A stretch of 64,000 nucleotides of DNA from Arenicola marina (taxonomy: Eukaryota; Annelida; Polychaeta; Arenicolidae): contig OZ025253.1 of NCBI GenBank assembly GCA_964019135.1, positions 2,574,233 through 2,638,232 on the forward strand, written 5' to 3'. The stretch's first letter is position 1. Every line of letters starts with the position of its first letter. Below are positions 11,301 to 22,460 of this stretch, piece after piece. The translations under genes and the position numbers were made by a program. The notes below the pieces were generated by a model. The model was not told the origin of the DNA, did not search any database, and worked only from the letters and a program-made list of their open reading frames with translations.

Positions 11301-14300
11301 TTGTGTGATCCCGATCAGAGCGGGAGATTGGATCAGACCGCGCCTTGTGTGATCCCGATTGGAGCGGGAGATTGGATCAGACCGCGCCTTGTGTGATCCC
11401 GATCAGAGCGGGAGATTGGATCAGACCGCGCCTTAGGTGATCCCGATCAGAGCGGGAGATTGGATCAGACCGCGCCTTGTGTGATCCCGATCAGAGCGGG
11501 AGATTGGATCAGACCGCGCCTTGTGTGATCCCGATCAGAGCGGGAGATTGGATCAGACCGCGCCTTGTGTGATCCCGATCAGAGCGGGAGATTGGATCAG
11601 ACCGCGCCTGGCGTGTTCTCGATCAGATCGGGAGATTGAATCAGACCGCGCCTTGTGTGATCCCGATCAGAGCGGGAGATTGGATCAGACCGCGCCTGGC
11701 GTGTTCTCGATCAGATCGGGAGATTGGATCAGACTGCGCCTTGTGTGATCTCGATCAGAGCGGGAGATTGGATCAGACCGCGCCTGGCGTGTTCTCGATC
11801 AGATCGGGAGATTGGATCAGACCGCGCCTTGCGTGATCCCGATCAGAGCGGGAGATTGGATCAGACCGCGCCTTGTGTGATCTCGATCAGATCGGGAGAT
11901 TGGATCAGACCGCGCCTGGCGTGATCCCGATCAGAGCGGGAGATTGGATCAGACCGCGCCTTGTGTGATCCCGATCAGAGCGGGAGATTGGATCAGACCG
12001 CGCCTTAGGTGATCCCGATCAGAGCGGGAGATTGGATCAGACCGCGCCTTGTGTGATCCCGATCGGAGCGGGAGATTGGATCAGACCGCGCCTTGTGTGA
12101 TCCCGATCAGAGCGGGAGATTGGATCAGACCGCGCCTTGTGTGATCCCGCTCAGATCGGGAGATTGGATCAGACCGCGCCTGGCGTGTTCTCGATCAGAG
12201 CGGGAGATTGGATCAGACCGCGCCTTGTGTGATCCCGATCAGAGCGGGAGATTGGATCAGACCGCGCCTTGTGTGATCCCGATCAGAGCGGGAGATTGGA
12301 TCAGACCGCGCCTTGTGTGATCCCGCTCAGATCGGGAGATTGGATCAGACCGCGCCTGGCGTGTTCTCGATCAGAGCGGGAGATTGGATCAGACCGCGCC
12401 TTGTGTGATCCCGATCAGAGCGGGAGATTGGATCAGACCGCGCCTTGTGTGATCCCGATTGGAGCGGGAGATTGGATCAGACCGCGCCTTGTGTGATCCC
12501 GATCAGAGCGGGAGATTGGATCAGACCGCGCCTTAGGTGATCCCGATCAGAGCGGGAGATTGGATCAGACCGCGCCTTGTGTGATCCCGATCAGAGCGGG
12601 AGATTGGATCAGACCGCGCCTTAGGTGATCCCGATCAGAGCGGGAGATTGGATCAGACCGCGCCTTGTGTGATCCCGATCAGAGCGGGAGATTGGATCAG
12701 ACCGCGCCTTGTGTGATCCCGATCAGAGCGGGAGATTGGATCAGACCGCGCCTTGTGTGATCCCGATCGGAGCGGGAGATTGGATCAGACCGCGCCTTGT
12801 GTGATCCCGATCAGAGCGGGAGATTGGATCAGACCGCGCCTTGTGTGATCCCGATCAGAGCGGGAGATTGGATCAGACCGCGCCTTGTGTGATCCCGATC
12901 GGAGCGGGAGATTGGATCAGACCGCACCTTGTGTGATCCCGATCAGAGCGGGAGATTGGATCAGACCGCGCCTTGTGTGATCCCGATCAGAGCGGGAGAT
13001 TGGATCAGACCGCGCCTTGTGTGATCCCGATCAGAGCGGGAGATTGGATCAGACCGCGCCTTGTGTGATCCCGATCAGGGCGGGAGATTGGATCAGACCG
13101 CGCCTTGTGTGATCCCGATCAGAGCGGGAGATTGGATCAGACTGCGCCTTGTGTGATCCCGATCAGAGCGGGAGATTGGATCAGACCGCGCCTTGTGTGA
13201 TCCCGATCAGAGCGGGAGATTGGATCAGACTGCGCCTTGTGTGATCCCGATCAGAGCGGGAGATTGGATCAGACCGCGCCTTGTGTGATCCCGATCAGGG
13301 CGGGAGATTGGATCAGACCGCACCTTGTGTGATCCCGATCAGAGCGGGAGATTGGATCAGACCGCGCCTGGCGTGATCCCGATCAGAGCGGGAGATTGGA
13401 TCAGACCGCGCCTGGCGTGATCCCGATCAGAGCGGGAGATTGGATCAGACCGCGCCTTGTGTGATCTCGATCAGAGCGAGAGATTGGATCAGACCGCGCC
13501 TGGCGTGTTCTCGATCAGATCGGGAGATTGGATCAGACCGCGCCTTGCGTGATCCCGATCAGAGCGGGAGATTGGATCAGACCGCGCCTTGTGTGATCCC
13601 GATCAGAGCGGGAGATTGGATCAGACTGCGCCTTGTGTGATCCCGATCAGAGCGGGAGATTGGATCAGACCGCGCCTCGCGTGATCCCGATCAGAGCGGG
13701 AGATTGAATCAGACCGCGCCTTGTGTGATCCCGATCAGAGCGGGAGATTGGATCAGACCGCGCCTTGTGTGATCCCGATCAGAGCGGGAGATTGGATCAG
13801 ACCGCGCCTTGTGTAATCCTGATCAGAGCGGGAGATTGGATCAGACCGCACCTTGTGTGATCCCGATCAGAGCGGGAGATTGGATCAGACCGCGCCTTGT
13901 GTGATCCCGATCAGAGCGGGAGATTGGATCAGACCGCGCCTTGTGTGATCCCGATCAGAGCGGGAGATTGGATCAGACCGCGCCTTGTGTGATCCCGATC
14001 AGAGCGGGAGATTGGATCAGACCGCGCCTTGTGTGATCCCGATTAGAGCGGGAGATTGGATCAGACCGCGCCTTGTGTGATCCCGATCAGAGCGGGAGAT
14101 TGGATCAGACCGCGCCTTGTCTGATCCCGCTCAGATCGGGAGATTGGATCAGACCGCGCCTTGTGTGATCCCGATCAGAGCGGGAGATTGGATCAGACCG
14201 CGCCTTGTGTGATCCCGATCAGAGCGGGAGATTGGATCAGACCGCGCCTCGCGTGATCCCGATCAGATCGGGAGATTGAATCAGACCGCGCCTGGCGTGT

Positions 14301-15035
14301 TCTCGATCAGATCGGGAGATTGGATCAGACTGCGCCTTGTCTGATCTCGATCAGAGCGGGAGATTGGATCAGACCGCGCCTGGCGTGTTCTCGATCAGAT
14401 CGGGAGATTGGATCAGACCGCGCCTTGCGTGATCCCGATCAGAGCGGGAGATTGGATCAGACCGCGCCTTGTGTGATCTCCATCACATCGTGACATTGGA
14501 TCAGACCGCGCCTGGCGTGATCCCGATCAGAGCGGGAGATTGGATCAGACCGCGTCTTGTCTGATCTCGATCAGAGCGGGAGATTGGATCAGACAGCGGC
14601 TTGTGTGATTCCGATCAGAGCGGGAGATTGGATCAGACCGCCCCTGGCGTGATTCCGATCAGTGCGGGAGATTGGGTCAGACCGCGCCTTGTGTGATCCC
14701 GATCAAAGCGGGAGATTGGATCAGACCGCGCCTTGTGTGATCCCGATCAGAGCGGGAGATTGGATCAGACCGCGCCTTGTGTGATCCCGATCAGAGCGGG
14801 AGATTGGATCAGACCGCGCCTTGTGTGATCCCGATCAGAGCGGGAGATTGGATCAGACCGCACCTTGTGTGATCCCGATCAGAGCGGGAGATTGGATCAG
14901 ACCGCGCCTTGTGTGATCCCGATCAGAGCGGGAGATTGGATCAGACCGCGCCTTGTGTGATCCCGATCAGAGCGGGAGATTGGATCAGACCGCGCCTTGT
15001 GTGATCCCGATCAGAGCGGGAGATTGGATCGGACC
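8388..15035 (+). repeat. 44 bp satellite-like array, about 151 copies
   Basis: The exact 44 bp period holds over 6.6 kb. The unit contains GATCCCGATCAGAGCGGGAG, then ATTGGATCAGACCGCGCC, then a variable 3' end (TTGTGT, TGGCGT, TTAGGT, TTATGT). Three GATC sites occur per unit. Some units replace AGAGCGGG with AGATCGGG, which creates a perfect palindrome with 7 bp arms (CCCGATC-A-GATCGGG). Variant units recur at exact multiples of 44 bp, showing block duplication. Open frames are at most about 75 codons and shift frame with each unit. The array is noncoding. Confidence 0.97.
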
Positions 15036-15759
15036 CTGATAATAGAAAGCTTTCTTATTGCGCCAACTTTTGTTAAATATTATGAAGTTTTTGAAATGTT
15101 TTTGAAACGTTTCATTCCCCGAATATCACCCAAAGCTTTAGTTGTTTACCACTTTAATTCCATGCCATCGTCATACTCACCCACGCCATCCCCACCCCAC
15201 CACGCGTCCTCTGCCTCGTTGACACCACTGTCCTCCAACAAACATATCGATACACCCCTCCCCCGCGCACCTACCCACCCGCTCCCTCTCCATCTACTCC
15301 TGTTGGTGTTCTCCCGCCCTGTTACCCTGCAGCCGCGACCCCCCCCCCCCCCACCACCCCCCTCCCCCCCCGCACTCCACCTCCACTCCACCCCATCCTG
15401 TGAAAGCACTCTCTTTCCCGTTAATGTTTATGTTTCCCATTCCCGTCCATTTCACCCCCCTTCCAACCCCAACCTCAACCCCAACCATACCGCCCACCAC
15501 CAGCCCTCCCCCCCCGTCCCCTACCGCCTGCCCCCACCACAACCCCTCTCCCACCGCACCCACATACGCATTCTTCAGGGCTGGAAGATCTACAGGAGGT
15601 CATTTGCCGAGTGGGGTGCCCCCCGCGGTGGTCTCGGCGTGGCCATGGGTACCGCATCCCTCAGGCCCGGGGGGGGGGGGGTGGCGCTGTTTACCGGGGT
15701 GGTCAGGGTCATTCCGCAAATGGACTGAGTAAATCAAGCATGGCGATAGAGAGCCGCGG
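15036..15759. other. Unique sequence with C-rich low-complexity
   Basis: C-rich on the + strand from about 15180 to 15560, with a C12 homopolymer near 15340. The long open frame at 14997-15728 starts inside the 44 bp array and continues as Pro/His-rich translation of the C tract, so I do not annotate it. A G11 homopolymer lies near 15670. Confidence 0.55.
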
Positions 15760-15882
15760 ATGTCAGTGGGTGACTGGCTGAACCCCGGGGATGTCAGTGG
15801 GTGACTGGCTGAACCCCGGGGATGTCAGTGGGTGACTGGCTGAACCCCGGGGATGTCAGTGGGTGACTGGCTGAACCCCCGG
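15760..15882 (+). repeat. 31 bp tandem repeat, 4 copies
   Basis: Copies start at 15760, 15791, 15822 and 15853, with core ATGTCAGTGGGTGACTGGCT followed by GAACCCCGGGG. The first three are nearly identical and the last breaks down at its 3' end. Confidence 0.95.
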
Positions 15883-16390
15883 GTGTGGATCTCACTTGTA
15901 GACACCACTACCAGCATACGTACAGGGCCAACCGGGCTGAGAGAGAGAAAGGTTAAAGGTCAAAATCGTAGGTTTTTTGTTGTTCCTTGTGAGTAATATA
16001 GTCTTACCCTATGACCAAGTGTTGCGGATAGGTCACGTGTCACGTGTCAGCCTTTAGCCACCGCCATTGGTCGCCTCCTGAGGGATGAACGTGTTCCTTC
16101 ATTAACTTTCATGGTGCAAAGGTGTCCATAAAGAAATTCAGATGTTTGAAAGATGACAGCCGTTCCCTTCATGACAACGTCTCTCGGTGACTTAAAGGCT
16201 TACTCCAGACAGATATTATGCTATTCGGGGTATCCTCGTTAAATAAATATGTGTAAACCATGTCTCTCTGTGACGCTAGCTGACGTCGATACCAATGCTT
16301 TGGCTTCCGGCCCCATGTGTATCTACTTTATCGTAACGAAGATGGTGTCCGATATAATAAAGATCTTTCTTTTCTCGTATATCACTGCCT
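15883..16390. other. Single-copy stretch
   Basis: No gene recognised. An AAAGGTCA half-site lies near 15954. Confidence 0.4.
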
Positions 16391-16590
16391 CCTTATATTA
16401 TATATATATATGGATATAATGTATATATTGTATGATGTATATATATATAATGTATATATTGTATGATGTTTATATATACTGTATATATTGAATTATGTAT
16501 ACATATATAATGTATATATTGTATGATGTATATATATATATATATATAATATATATATATATTTATAATATAATAAATATACTATATGAT
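16391..16590. repeat. TA-rich block with a GTATGATGTATATATA tandem
   Basis: Alternating TA sequence contains repeats of the phrase TATATTGTATGATG at roughly 50-65 bp spacing (near 16424, 16456 and 16515), plus pure (TA)n runs. This is probably a compound AT microsatellite. It offers no evidence of an origin or promoter beyond composition. Confidence 0.75.
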
Positions 16591-17429
16591 GCATATACAC
16601 GGCGTTTACACATACATGTGACAACACCTCACCATGTCACCCATGTATGGCACTGTCAGCCCCTGTGGCAACAACTTAAGATGTAAGCAGAAACCTCCCC
16701 TAAGACTATCCCCTCCCCTCCCCCCTCCCTAGCCCCCCACCCCACCCCCTCCCGCGACTCTCCCGGTAGGGGTCGCCCCAGTCGGTGTCCTGCAGCCCGG
16801 ATACGCACCGCATTTAATGTACATCAATGATTTACGTTCCCGACTTCGCAAACATCTGTGCGTGCTTCCGGTTGACGGCGAAGGCTTTTAGCCTAAGCCA
16901 ATTAACCACCCCCGCGGGTTTTACCCAACTGGCGTGCTCCAGGGGAAGTAATGGCGGAGCCTTGATGTATAATGTCATTACAAGTGTCGCGAAAGTGGCC
17001 CCGATTTTTTTATATATTTGTCGATTAGCTAACTTTCTAAAGCGTACTCAGGGGAAAGGTGTTTTCCGGTCTTTAGGTAAAATGTGCTTTGTCACATTTG
17101 CAATATGTCTTAAAGTGCAGGACTAGTATAAATGTTTGCGGTATCAGCCCACCGCCATGCTAATGGGTCCCAGGGGGTTGGCTTGGAGTGTTGTAGCTTT
17201 GTAGACCAAACCAGCAATGCTATTTTTCGCACTGGTCTTGGCAATGAGTATATAATGGACTCGTCCGAGATATACTCCCGTCCTTCATGGTGTCAAAATA
17301 GCAATATTGCTAAGACTTCGGGAGATCGCCCCTGTCGTCATTTCGCAGAACTGGTTGGTTACTTGTATATTCAGGACACTTTAACCACTTTTGGTCATAT
17401 CGCGTCAATGGTAGACGGAAGGGAGAGTG
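16591..17429. other. Single-copy stretch, no gene recognised
   Basis: Two consecutive + strand frames (16827-17126, 17132-17503) look less biased than most in the window but show no motif I recognise. The second ends inside the SINE head listed next. They could be remnants of a mobile element. Confidence 0.3.
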
Positions 17430-17527
17430 GAGCCATGCCCCCGGAGGTAACCCCCTACTCTTTCGCTCTCAGTTGGCCAGAGCACTCAAGGCAAGCGCTC
17501 TAACCCACTGTGCTATCGAGGCGGCCC
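17430..17527 (-). mobile_element. tRNA-derived SINE head on the minus strand
   Basis: On the minus strand the A box TAGCACAGTGG (17505-17515) matches the TRGCNNAGYGG consensus perfectly and is followed by GTTAGAGCGC, as in a tRNA D arm. A degenerate B box, GGTTACCTCC, lies at 17443-17452, about 52 bases downstream, which is the expected distance. Length and spacing fit a tRNA-like region with a long variable arm. The damaged B box argues against a working tRNA gene. Confidence 0.55.
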
Positions 17528-19299
17528 TCATTGCGCAGAAATATCTAGCGAAGGCAGAGGCTTTGGTAGTTCCGTTGTCGCTATACGTGGGTATAGCAGG
17601 AGATAAGACCATATTTATGTAGCATCGCTATCGATTATTGGGCTGCCCGGTGGTCATACATAAGGCAAATCTGCAACAGACACATTACAAGAAGTCGTCG
17701 ATGAGATTTGGGGTTCAGATTGCGTTATAATATAACTTCCAGTCTCTACGCTATTTTGGCTCCCCCATTTGAACTGGAAGAAAAAAACTATATTACAGAG
17801 AACATTCCAGACGGAGTTGGTCACTTCATCGATCAACCGAAGAACCACTATCTTTTTTAAATTGCTTTCCGGTAGCTTTCTTGGCATAACGGCGATGATG
17901 GAAGCGGATGAACTTGTTCAGCGTCCTTTGGTTTGGCGATGTCTGAGCGGTCATTGCCTGTGATGACTGGTTGTGGAGCGATACTCGCTTGATCTTGGGG
18001 CGCTGTTAGCCATCTGTCATGCCCGGTGGACAACGTATGATCTCGATCGTGTCAAGTGGATAGATTGCGAGTGAAGTTATTACCTCCTCTAAGAAATCGA
18101 TCAACGTCCAAGCTCTTGCCTCGTGCGGAAACCTCTACCGCTGAAGCCAATATCAGCGTCGTTTAAAATATTAGGGTCAAAATGGTGAAATCGAGGTTCT
18201 TGTTGAACGGTTATATCCCTCCATTGTGAGTATCAACACATATATGCTACAGTAGAACCTCCCTAGACTGAAACATGAGAAACCCAAATCCTGTCAATAT
18301 ATTTATCTTTATGTCACACTTGACAGGTTAACAATATGTCACACAAGACATGTTAATAAAACAAATTATGAACAGACAATTTGCAGCAACCTATTATCAC
18401 CTTAAATAATCATGTCAGAGTGGGATATTCGACTTTTAAAATGTTATACTTCAACATTTAAAAAAGCGACTTTGTCAACCCAATACGTCGCTCTACCCCA
18501 AACAAATTTGGTTTGAAATAAGTTCGTACTATATTGTATTATTAAATATGGTACCGTACAAATAAATTGAACTTTGACATGATTTCTTAAACTGTTTTGT
18601 AAACATCGATATTTCTTGTTAAAGTTAGATTTTTTTTTTTAAACTTTGGTTACACTTTTTTGGTTAAAGTTAGTCTTTTCTGTAAAAGTTAAAATTTGCG
18701 TTTAAAACGTTTCTGTTCAATTTGTTTAAATTAGATATTTCTTTGCGCTGTGAAGACCGAGGTTACAACTCTCGTCTCCATACAGAGCTACGGAGGACAG
18801 ACAGACAGACAGACAGAGACACGTGCCAAAGGGACACAGACAATTTAAAGTCTGTCGCGTCCGTCAGCTCTCGCCCACCGGCAGACATCCCTCCCCCCTT
18901 TGGTGGAGGTCCCAATTAGACCTCCCCTGGTGTAATTACCATTGTAAGGCGGCACTTAAGGGATATGGGGAGCGCCCCTTCCCGCCGCCGGAACGCATCA
19001 ATTTTGCATGAAACATATGCCATATTCCGGGGGAAGGGACAATGCGACTGATATGAAGGAACTCAATAACTTGGGAAGGTACTGGATGCGAGGAGTGGGT
19101 GGGAGGGTAGGTTGGGTGTTCGCTGGGGTGGAGTACGGACGCCGTTTGCTGGTTGTGGTGATGGTACGCCTGGTGCCCGGTTGGGGATTTGTTAATTAAG
19201 GCAATGTCCGCTGTATTGGGATTAGCATAGAGATGTGGCTCGGGGTGTCGGCTCCGACATCCATTGCTAGCTTGGGTTGTTGTCCAGTTGGCGGTCGGT
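17528..19299. other. Single-copy AT-rich island
   Basis: AT-rich from about 18160 to 18730 with a T10 run near 18631. A (CAGA)n microsatellite lies at about 18797-18817. No exon recognised. Small frames at 17654-17963 and 18722-19011 lack recognisable domains. Confidence 0.4.
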
Positions 19300-19510
19300 T
19301 GCTTGGTTGGTTGGTTGGCCCTTGTGTGTGATCCTAGCACAGGGGGTAGGGGTACCCTGGGGTGGGGGGGGGGAGGGGGTACCCTGATTGGTTGGTTGGT
19401 TGGCCCTTGTGTGTGATCCTAGCACAGGGAGTGGGGTCACCCTGCAGGGAGAGGGGACCCTGTCGGGGGGGGGTGTACCCTGAGGGGGGGAGGTGCAGTA
19501 CCCTGATTGA
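19300..19510 (+). repeat. 85 bp duplication with TTGG runs and TACCCTG motifs
   Basis: The phrase GGCCCTTGTGTGTGATCCTA occurs at 19317 and again at 19402, each preceded by (TTGG)n and followed by AGCACAGGG. Three GTACCCTG/GTCACCCTG phrases separated by G-rich sequence follow to about 19504. Confidence 0.8.
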
Positions 19511-19740
19511 TCGCCTTATACAGAGCAGTAAAGAGAAGCGGAAAAAAAGGAGCGGAAGAAGCGGAATCGCCGTGAGTTAATAGGTCTGACCGCCGATTGG
19601 CGTCCCGAGGCCCCCTCCTACCTCACGTCGTGGGTCGCCCCGCAATACGTCAAACTACTTGACTTTAGCTATAGCCGGTATACACATTGACTGCGTTCAT
19701 AGCTCAGCTTTAAGCCGTCTGTTTCTAAATGGCCAGGGGG
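19511..19740. other. Short unique spacer
   Basis: Nothing recognised apart from a short purine-rich run near 19529-19560. Confidence 0.4.
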
Positions 19741-19830
19741 CTTTCCTGGCGTAGTGGTTAGCGCACTTGACCTGCAGGCCCGTGCACTAGACCTGCAGGC
19801 CCGTGCACTTAATATCGGGCGTGTTTCATC
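19741..19830 (+). mobile_element. tRNA-derived SINE head carrying an internal 21 bp duplication
   Basis: The A box TGGCGTAGTGG at 19747-19757 matches TRGCNNAGYGG perfectly and is followed by TTAGCGCACTTG. A 21 bp unit starting GACCTGCAGGCCCGTGCACT is repeated at 19769-19789 and 19790-19810, within the region that would form the anticodon arm. Only a poor B-box match (GTGTTTCATCC) follows. The pattern fits a SINE head altered by slippage. Confidence 0.5.
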
Positions 19831-20100
19831 CATTCAACCTTCACCGTCGTCTGTGCACAAAGATGGCATAAAACAGCGTTTGTAATTACAATCAATTAGT
19901 AAAGTGATACCCGAGTTCAACGGGCATTTATTCCATTAGCAAACACGGGATTGTTAACGAGTCAGACCAGGTATGGAAGGGTATCTGGACGCTGGCCCCC
20001 TGGCGGGGATGCTCCTGTTCAGTCTGCTCATCACAGTCTGTTCGTGGATCCCTTCTAGTGGTCGACAGCTTATAACCTCTGAGCGATTCAGTGGAGGCGA
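19831..20100. other. Unique stretch, possible SINE body
   Basis: AT-rich sequence follows the SINE head directly and could be its body, but I see no clear 3' tail. Confidence 0.3.
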
Positions 20101-20275
20101 TACTGCCCCTCCCGCCCCTTCCCGCCCCCTTCCGACCCTTCCCGCCCCTTCCCGCCCCCTCCCGCCTATTCCCGCCCCTCCCGCCTATTCCCGCCCCTTC
20201 CTGCCCCCTCCCGCCTATTCCCGCCCCCTCCCGCCTATTCCCGCCCCCTCCCGCCCCTCCCGACCACGTCGTAAG
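20101..20275 (+). repeat. CCCGCC-rich minisatellite
   Basis: Tandem CCCGCCCCTTCC and CCCGCCTATTCC phrases of 12-26 bp. The Pro/Ala-rich open frames across it are translation of the repeat. Confidence 0.9.
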
Positions 20276-20930
20276 TTTTTATGATACCTAACACCAAGCA
20301 AACTCCCCCCCCCCCATCTCCTCCTTCCCTTGGGAAAATGAACCCTTGGCGCCTTTTAAAGATCCTGGGCTTGTGCCGTTTATACTATATCAGAGGCAAT
20401 TGACTTGCTGAGCCGTGGTTTAATCATTTATTGACGGCCGAGTGACATTTGTGCGCCACGACCATGGAACATTTGATCGAACGTGCCATATCACAAAGAT
20501 TTACGACGCTCGGAAACACACGGACATGTCATCTGCAACATGAACAGCGTCATGTTTGCATTACTGTGTTACTACTACGTAAATATTATGTTGGCCTCAC
20601 CCTAACGGCAGCCCATCTGATCTCTGTGTACCCCCACGTTGCCATGCCAGCCGGGGTCGTCTTGGTGTACGGATGTATGTATTATGACTGCCCTCCCCCC
20701 CCCTACCGCCCCGCCTGTTGCCTACTCGGGGTCGGGTTGATATGGCGACGGGTGATGATACGATCGCTTTACAACTGCCCTGGGGGCCTCACCTTGTCAT
20801 TACGCAGTCTGAGCAACGAGGCTGCAAGTCTGATATCTGAACTGGGGCGCTTCCCCTCCCTGCCTCCCTTCCTTCCTTCCCATCGCGTCCGTGTCCCCAA
20901 CGCAATCGCTCCTGAACTCCCTCCCGCCCA
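20276..20930. other. Unique stretch with CT-rich tail
   Basis: The first part of a 356-codon + strand frame (20449-21519) lies here, but its second half is pure tandem repeat and I recognise no domain in the first half. No gene is called. Confidence 0.4.
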
Positions 20931-21110
20931 CCCACACCCCCCCCCCACTCGCTCTAACCCTCCTCACCCACACCCCCCGCCCGCTCTAACCCTCCCGCCC
21001 ACCCACACCGCCCCGCCCGCTCTAACCCTCCTCACCCAGACCGCCCCGCCCGCTCTAACCCTCCTCACCCAGACCCCCCCGCCCGCCCTAACCCTCCTCA
21101 CCCAGGTGGA
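20931..21110 (+). repeat. About 30 bp C-rich minisatellite with CTCTAACCCTCC
   Basis: Five copies of CTCTAACCCTCC (one as CCCTAACCCTCC) are separated by CACCCACACC or CACCCAGACC and CGCCC phrases. It is not telomeric: the CCCTAA-like hexamer is isolated in each unit. Confidence 0.85.
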
Positions 21111-21240
21111 TTTGCCGCCTCCGAGGACTGTCTTGACTAATTTTTCTCCACCCCCCCAGGGGAAATCCGCCAGATCAGAACAGCGGCAGCCAGATGTTTT
21201 ACCACCCCTTCCCCTTCCCTGCTACCTTCCCCGCCCCCTA
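21111..21240. other. Short unique spacer between repeats
   Basis: CT-rich; nothing recognised. Confidence 0.4.
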
Positions 21241-21480
21241 GGGCACCACCACTATCACCACCACTATCGCCACCAGTATCACCACCACTATCACCATCAC
21301 CACCACTATCACCACCACTATCGCCACCACTATCGCCACCACTATCGCCACCACTATCACCACCACTATCACCATCACCACCACTATCACCACCACTATC
21401 ACCACCACTATCACCACCACTATCACCACCACTATCACCACCACTATCACCACCACTATCACCACCACTATCACCACAGC
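21241..21480 (+). repeat. 12 bp minisatellite CACCACCACTAT, about 20 copies
   Basis: The unit CACCACCACTAT alternates with CGCCACCACTAT and CACCATCACCAC variants. It reads as His/Tyr repeats on + and Val/Ile repeats on -, with no independent evidence of coding. Confidence 0.95.
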
Positions 21481-21887
21481 ACCAGACAATCCTACCTTCT
21501 TTCTACCTCTCGTTCTTAAGACCTCATTGCCTTCACACAACTTCTCTCGCCCTTCCCTGTCCTTCCCTTCCCCGTCCCCTGCCTCCACCCCCCCCCCCCT
21601 CCTCGCCCGTACCCTCACCTTACAGCCGCTGTCTGTGACACACGTAGCCGGCCTGTAATCCAATGGGTGAGGGCGCGGACACGGATACTCGCGGAGGTAG
21701 GGCGGCCATATTGAATTACCGGCGCGCCGGCAAAAAGTATCTTCATTTTCCTTCCGCGGAGCGGTAACGAACTACGGATGGAGCCGTCGGTGGCGGGGTA
21801 GAGAGGTGGGCGAGTAGGCACTGGAGACCCCGCCGAGGTAAAGGCATTAAGGGTGACGGTATGGGAGGCCGGCGGCCGGAGGTGGGA
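21481..21887. other. Unique stretch, C-rich start
   Basis: Pyrimidine-rich to about 21610, then mixed sequence. No gene recognised. Confidence 0.4.
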
Positions 21888-22450
21888 TCAGGTGGTAGAG
21901 AGATGGTGGTCTGGGAAGAGGTGGGTTGAGGAGGGAAGGATTAGGTGGGTTAAGATGAGAGGGAAGTGGTGGACAGAGAGGAGGTGTGTGAAGGTGGGAG
22001 AGAGGTGGAGGTCAGAGAAAGGTTGAGTTAAGGTTGGAAGGAGGTGGTGGGAGGGAAGGAATGTGGTGGTGAGGGAGGGAGGTGGGATCATGTGGGAGGC
22101 AGGTGGTGGTCTGTAAGGAGGTTGGTTAAGATGGGAGGGAGGTGGTGGTCTGAGGAGGCGGTGGCCAGAAACGATGTCTGCTAACTAAAGGCGGGAGGGA
22201 GGTGGTGGACAGAGCGGGGAGGTGGGTTAAGGTGGGCGGCATATGGTGGACAGAGAGGAGGTGGGCTAAAGTGGGAGGGGGGTGGGCTAATGTGGAAGGA
22301 AGGTGGTGGGCAAAGAGGAGGTGGGTTAAGGTGGGAGGGCAGTGGTGGTCTGTGAGGAGGTGGGTTAAGATCAGAGGGCGGTAGTGGTCAGAGAGGAGGC
22401 GGCTTAAGGTGGGAGGGAGGTAGTGGTTATAGAGGATGTGGGCTAAGATA
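21888..22450 (+). repeat. Degenerate ~41 bp G-rich minisatellite
   Basis: Repeated phrases GGTGGTGG(A/T)C, AGAGAGGAGGTGGG and TTAAGGTGGGAGGGAGG alternate with a period near 41 bp and considerable drift. There are about 12-13 degenerate copies. It abuts the 35 bp array, which may share an origin with it (both are AGAGGAGGTGGG-like). Confidence 0.8.
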
Positions 22451-22460
22451 ATGATACATG

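Noticed and set aside
8388..15035. CRISPR-like regular repeats (also the 40, 43, 47, 62 and 65 bp arrays)
   Set aside because: Units are contiguous with no unique spacers between them, there are no cas genes, and the sequence is clearly animal.
17430..17527. Functional tRNA gene
   Set aside because: The A box is perfect but the B box is damaged and no clean acceptor stem or CCA-adjacent end is visible. It fits a SINE head better.
20931..21110. Possible interstitial telomere repeat (CCCTAA-like)
   Set aside because: CTAACCC occurs once per ~30 bp unit and never as consecutive TTAGGG/CCCTAA hexamers.
20449..21519. 356-codon + strand frame
   Set aside because: The second half is two tandem repeats (CTCTAACCCTCC and CACCACCACTAT). 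The first half has no recognisable domain or splice support.
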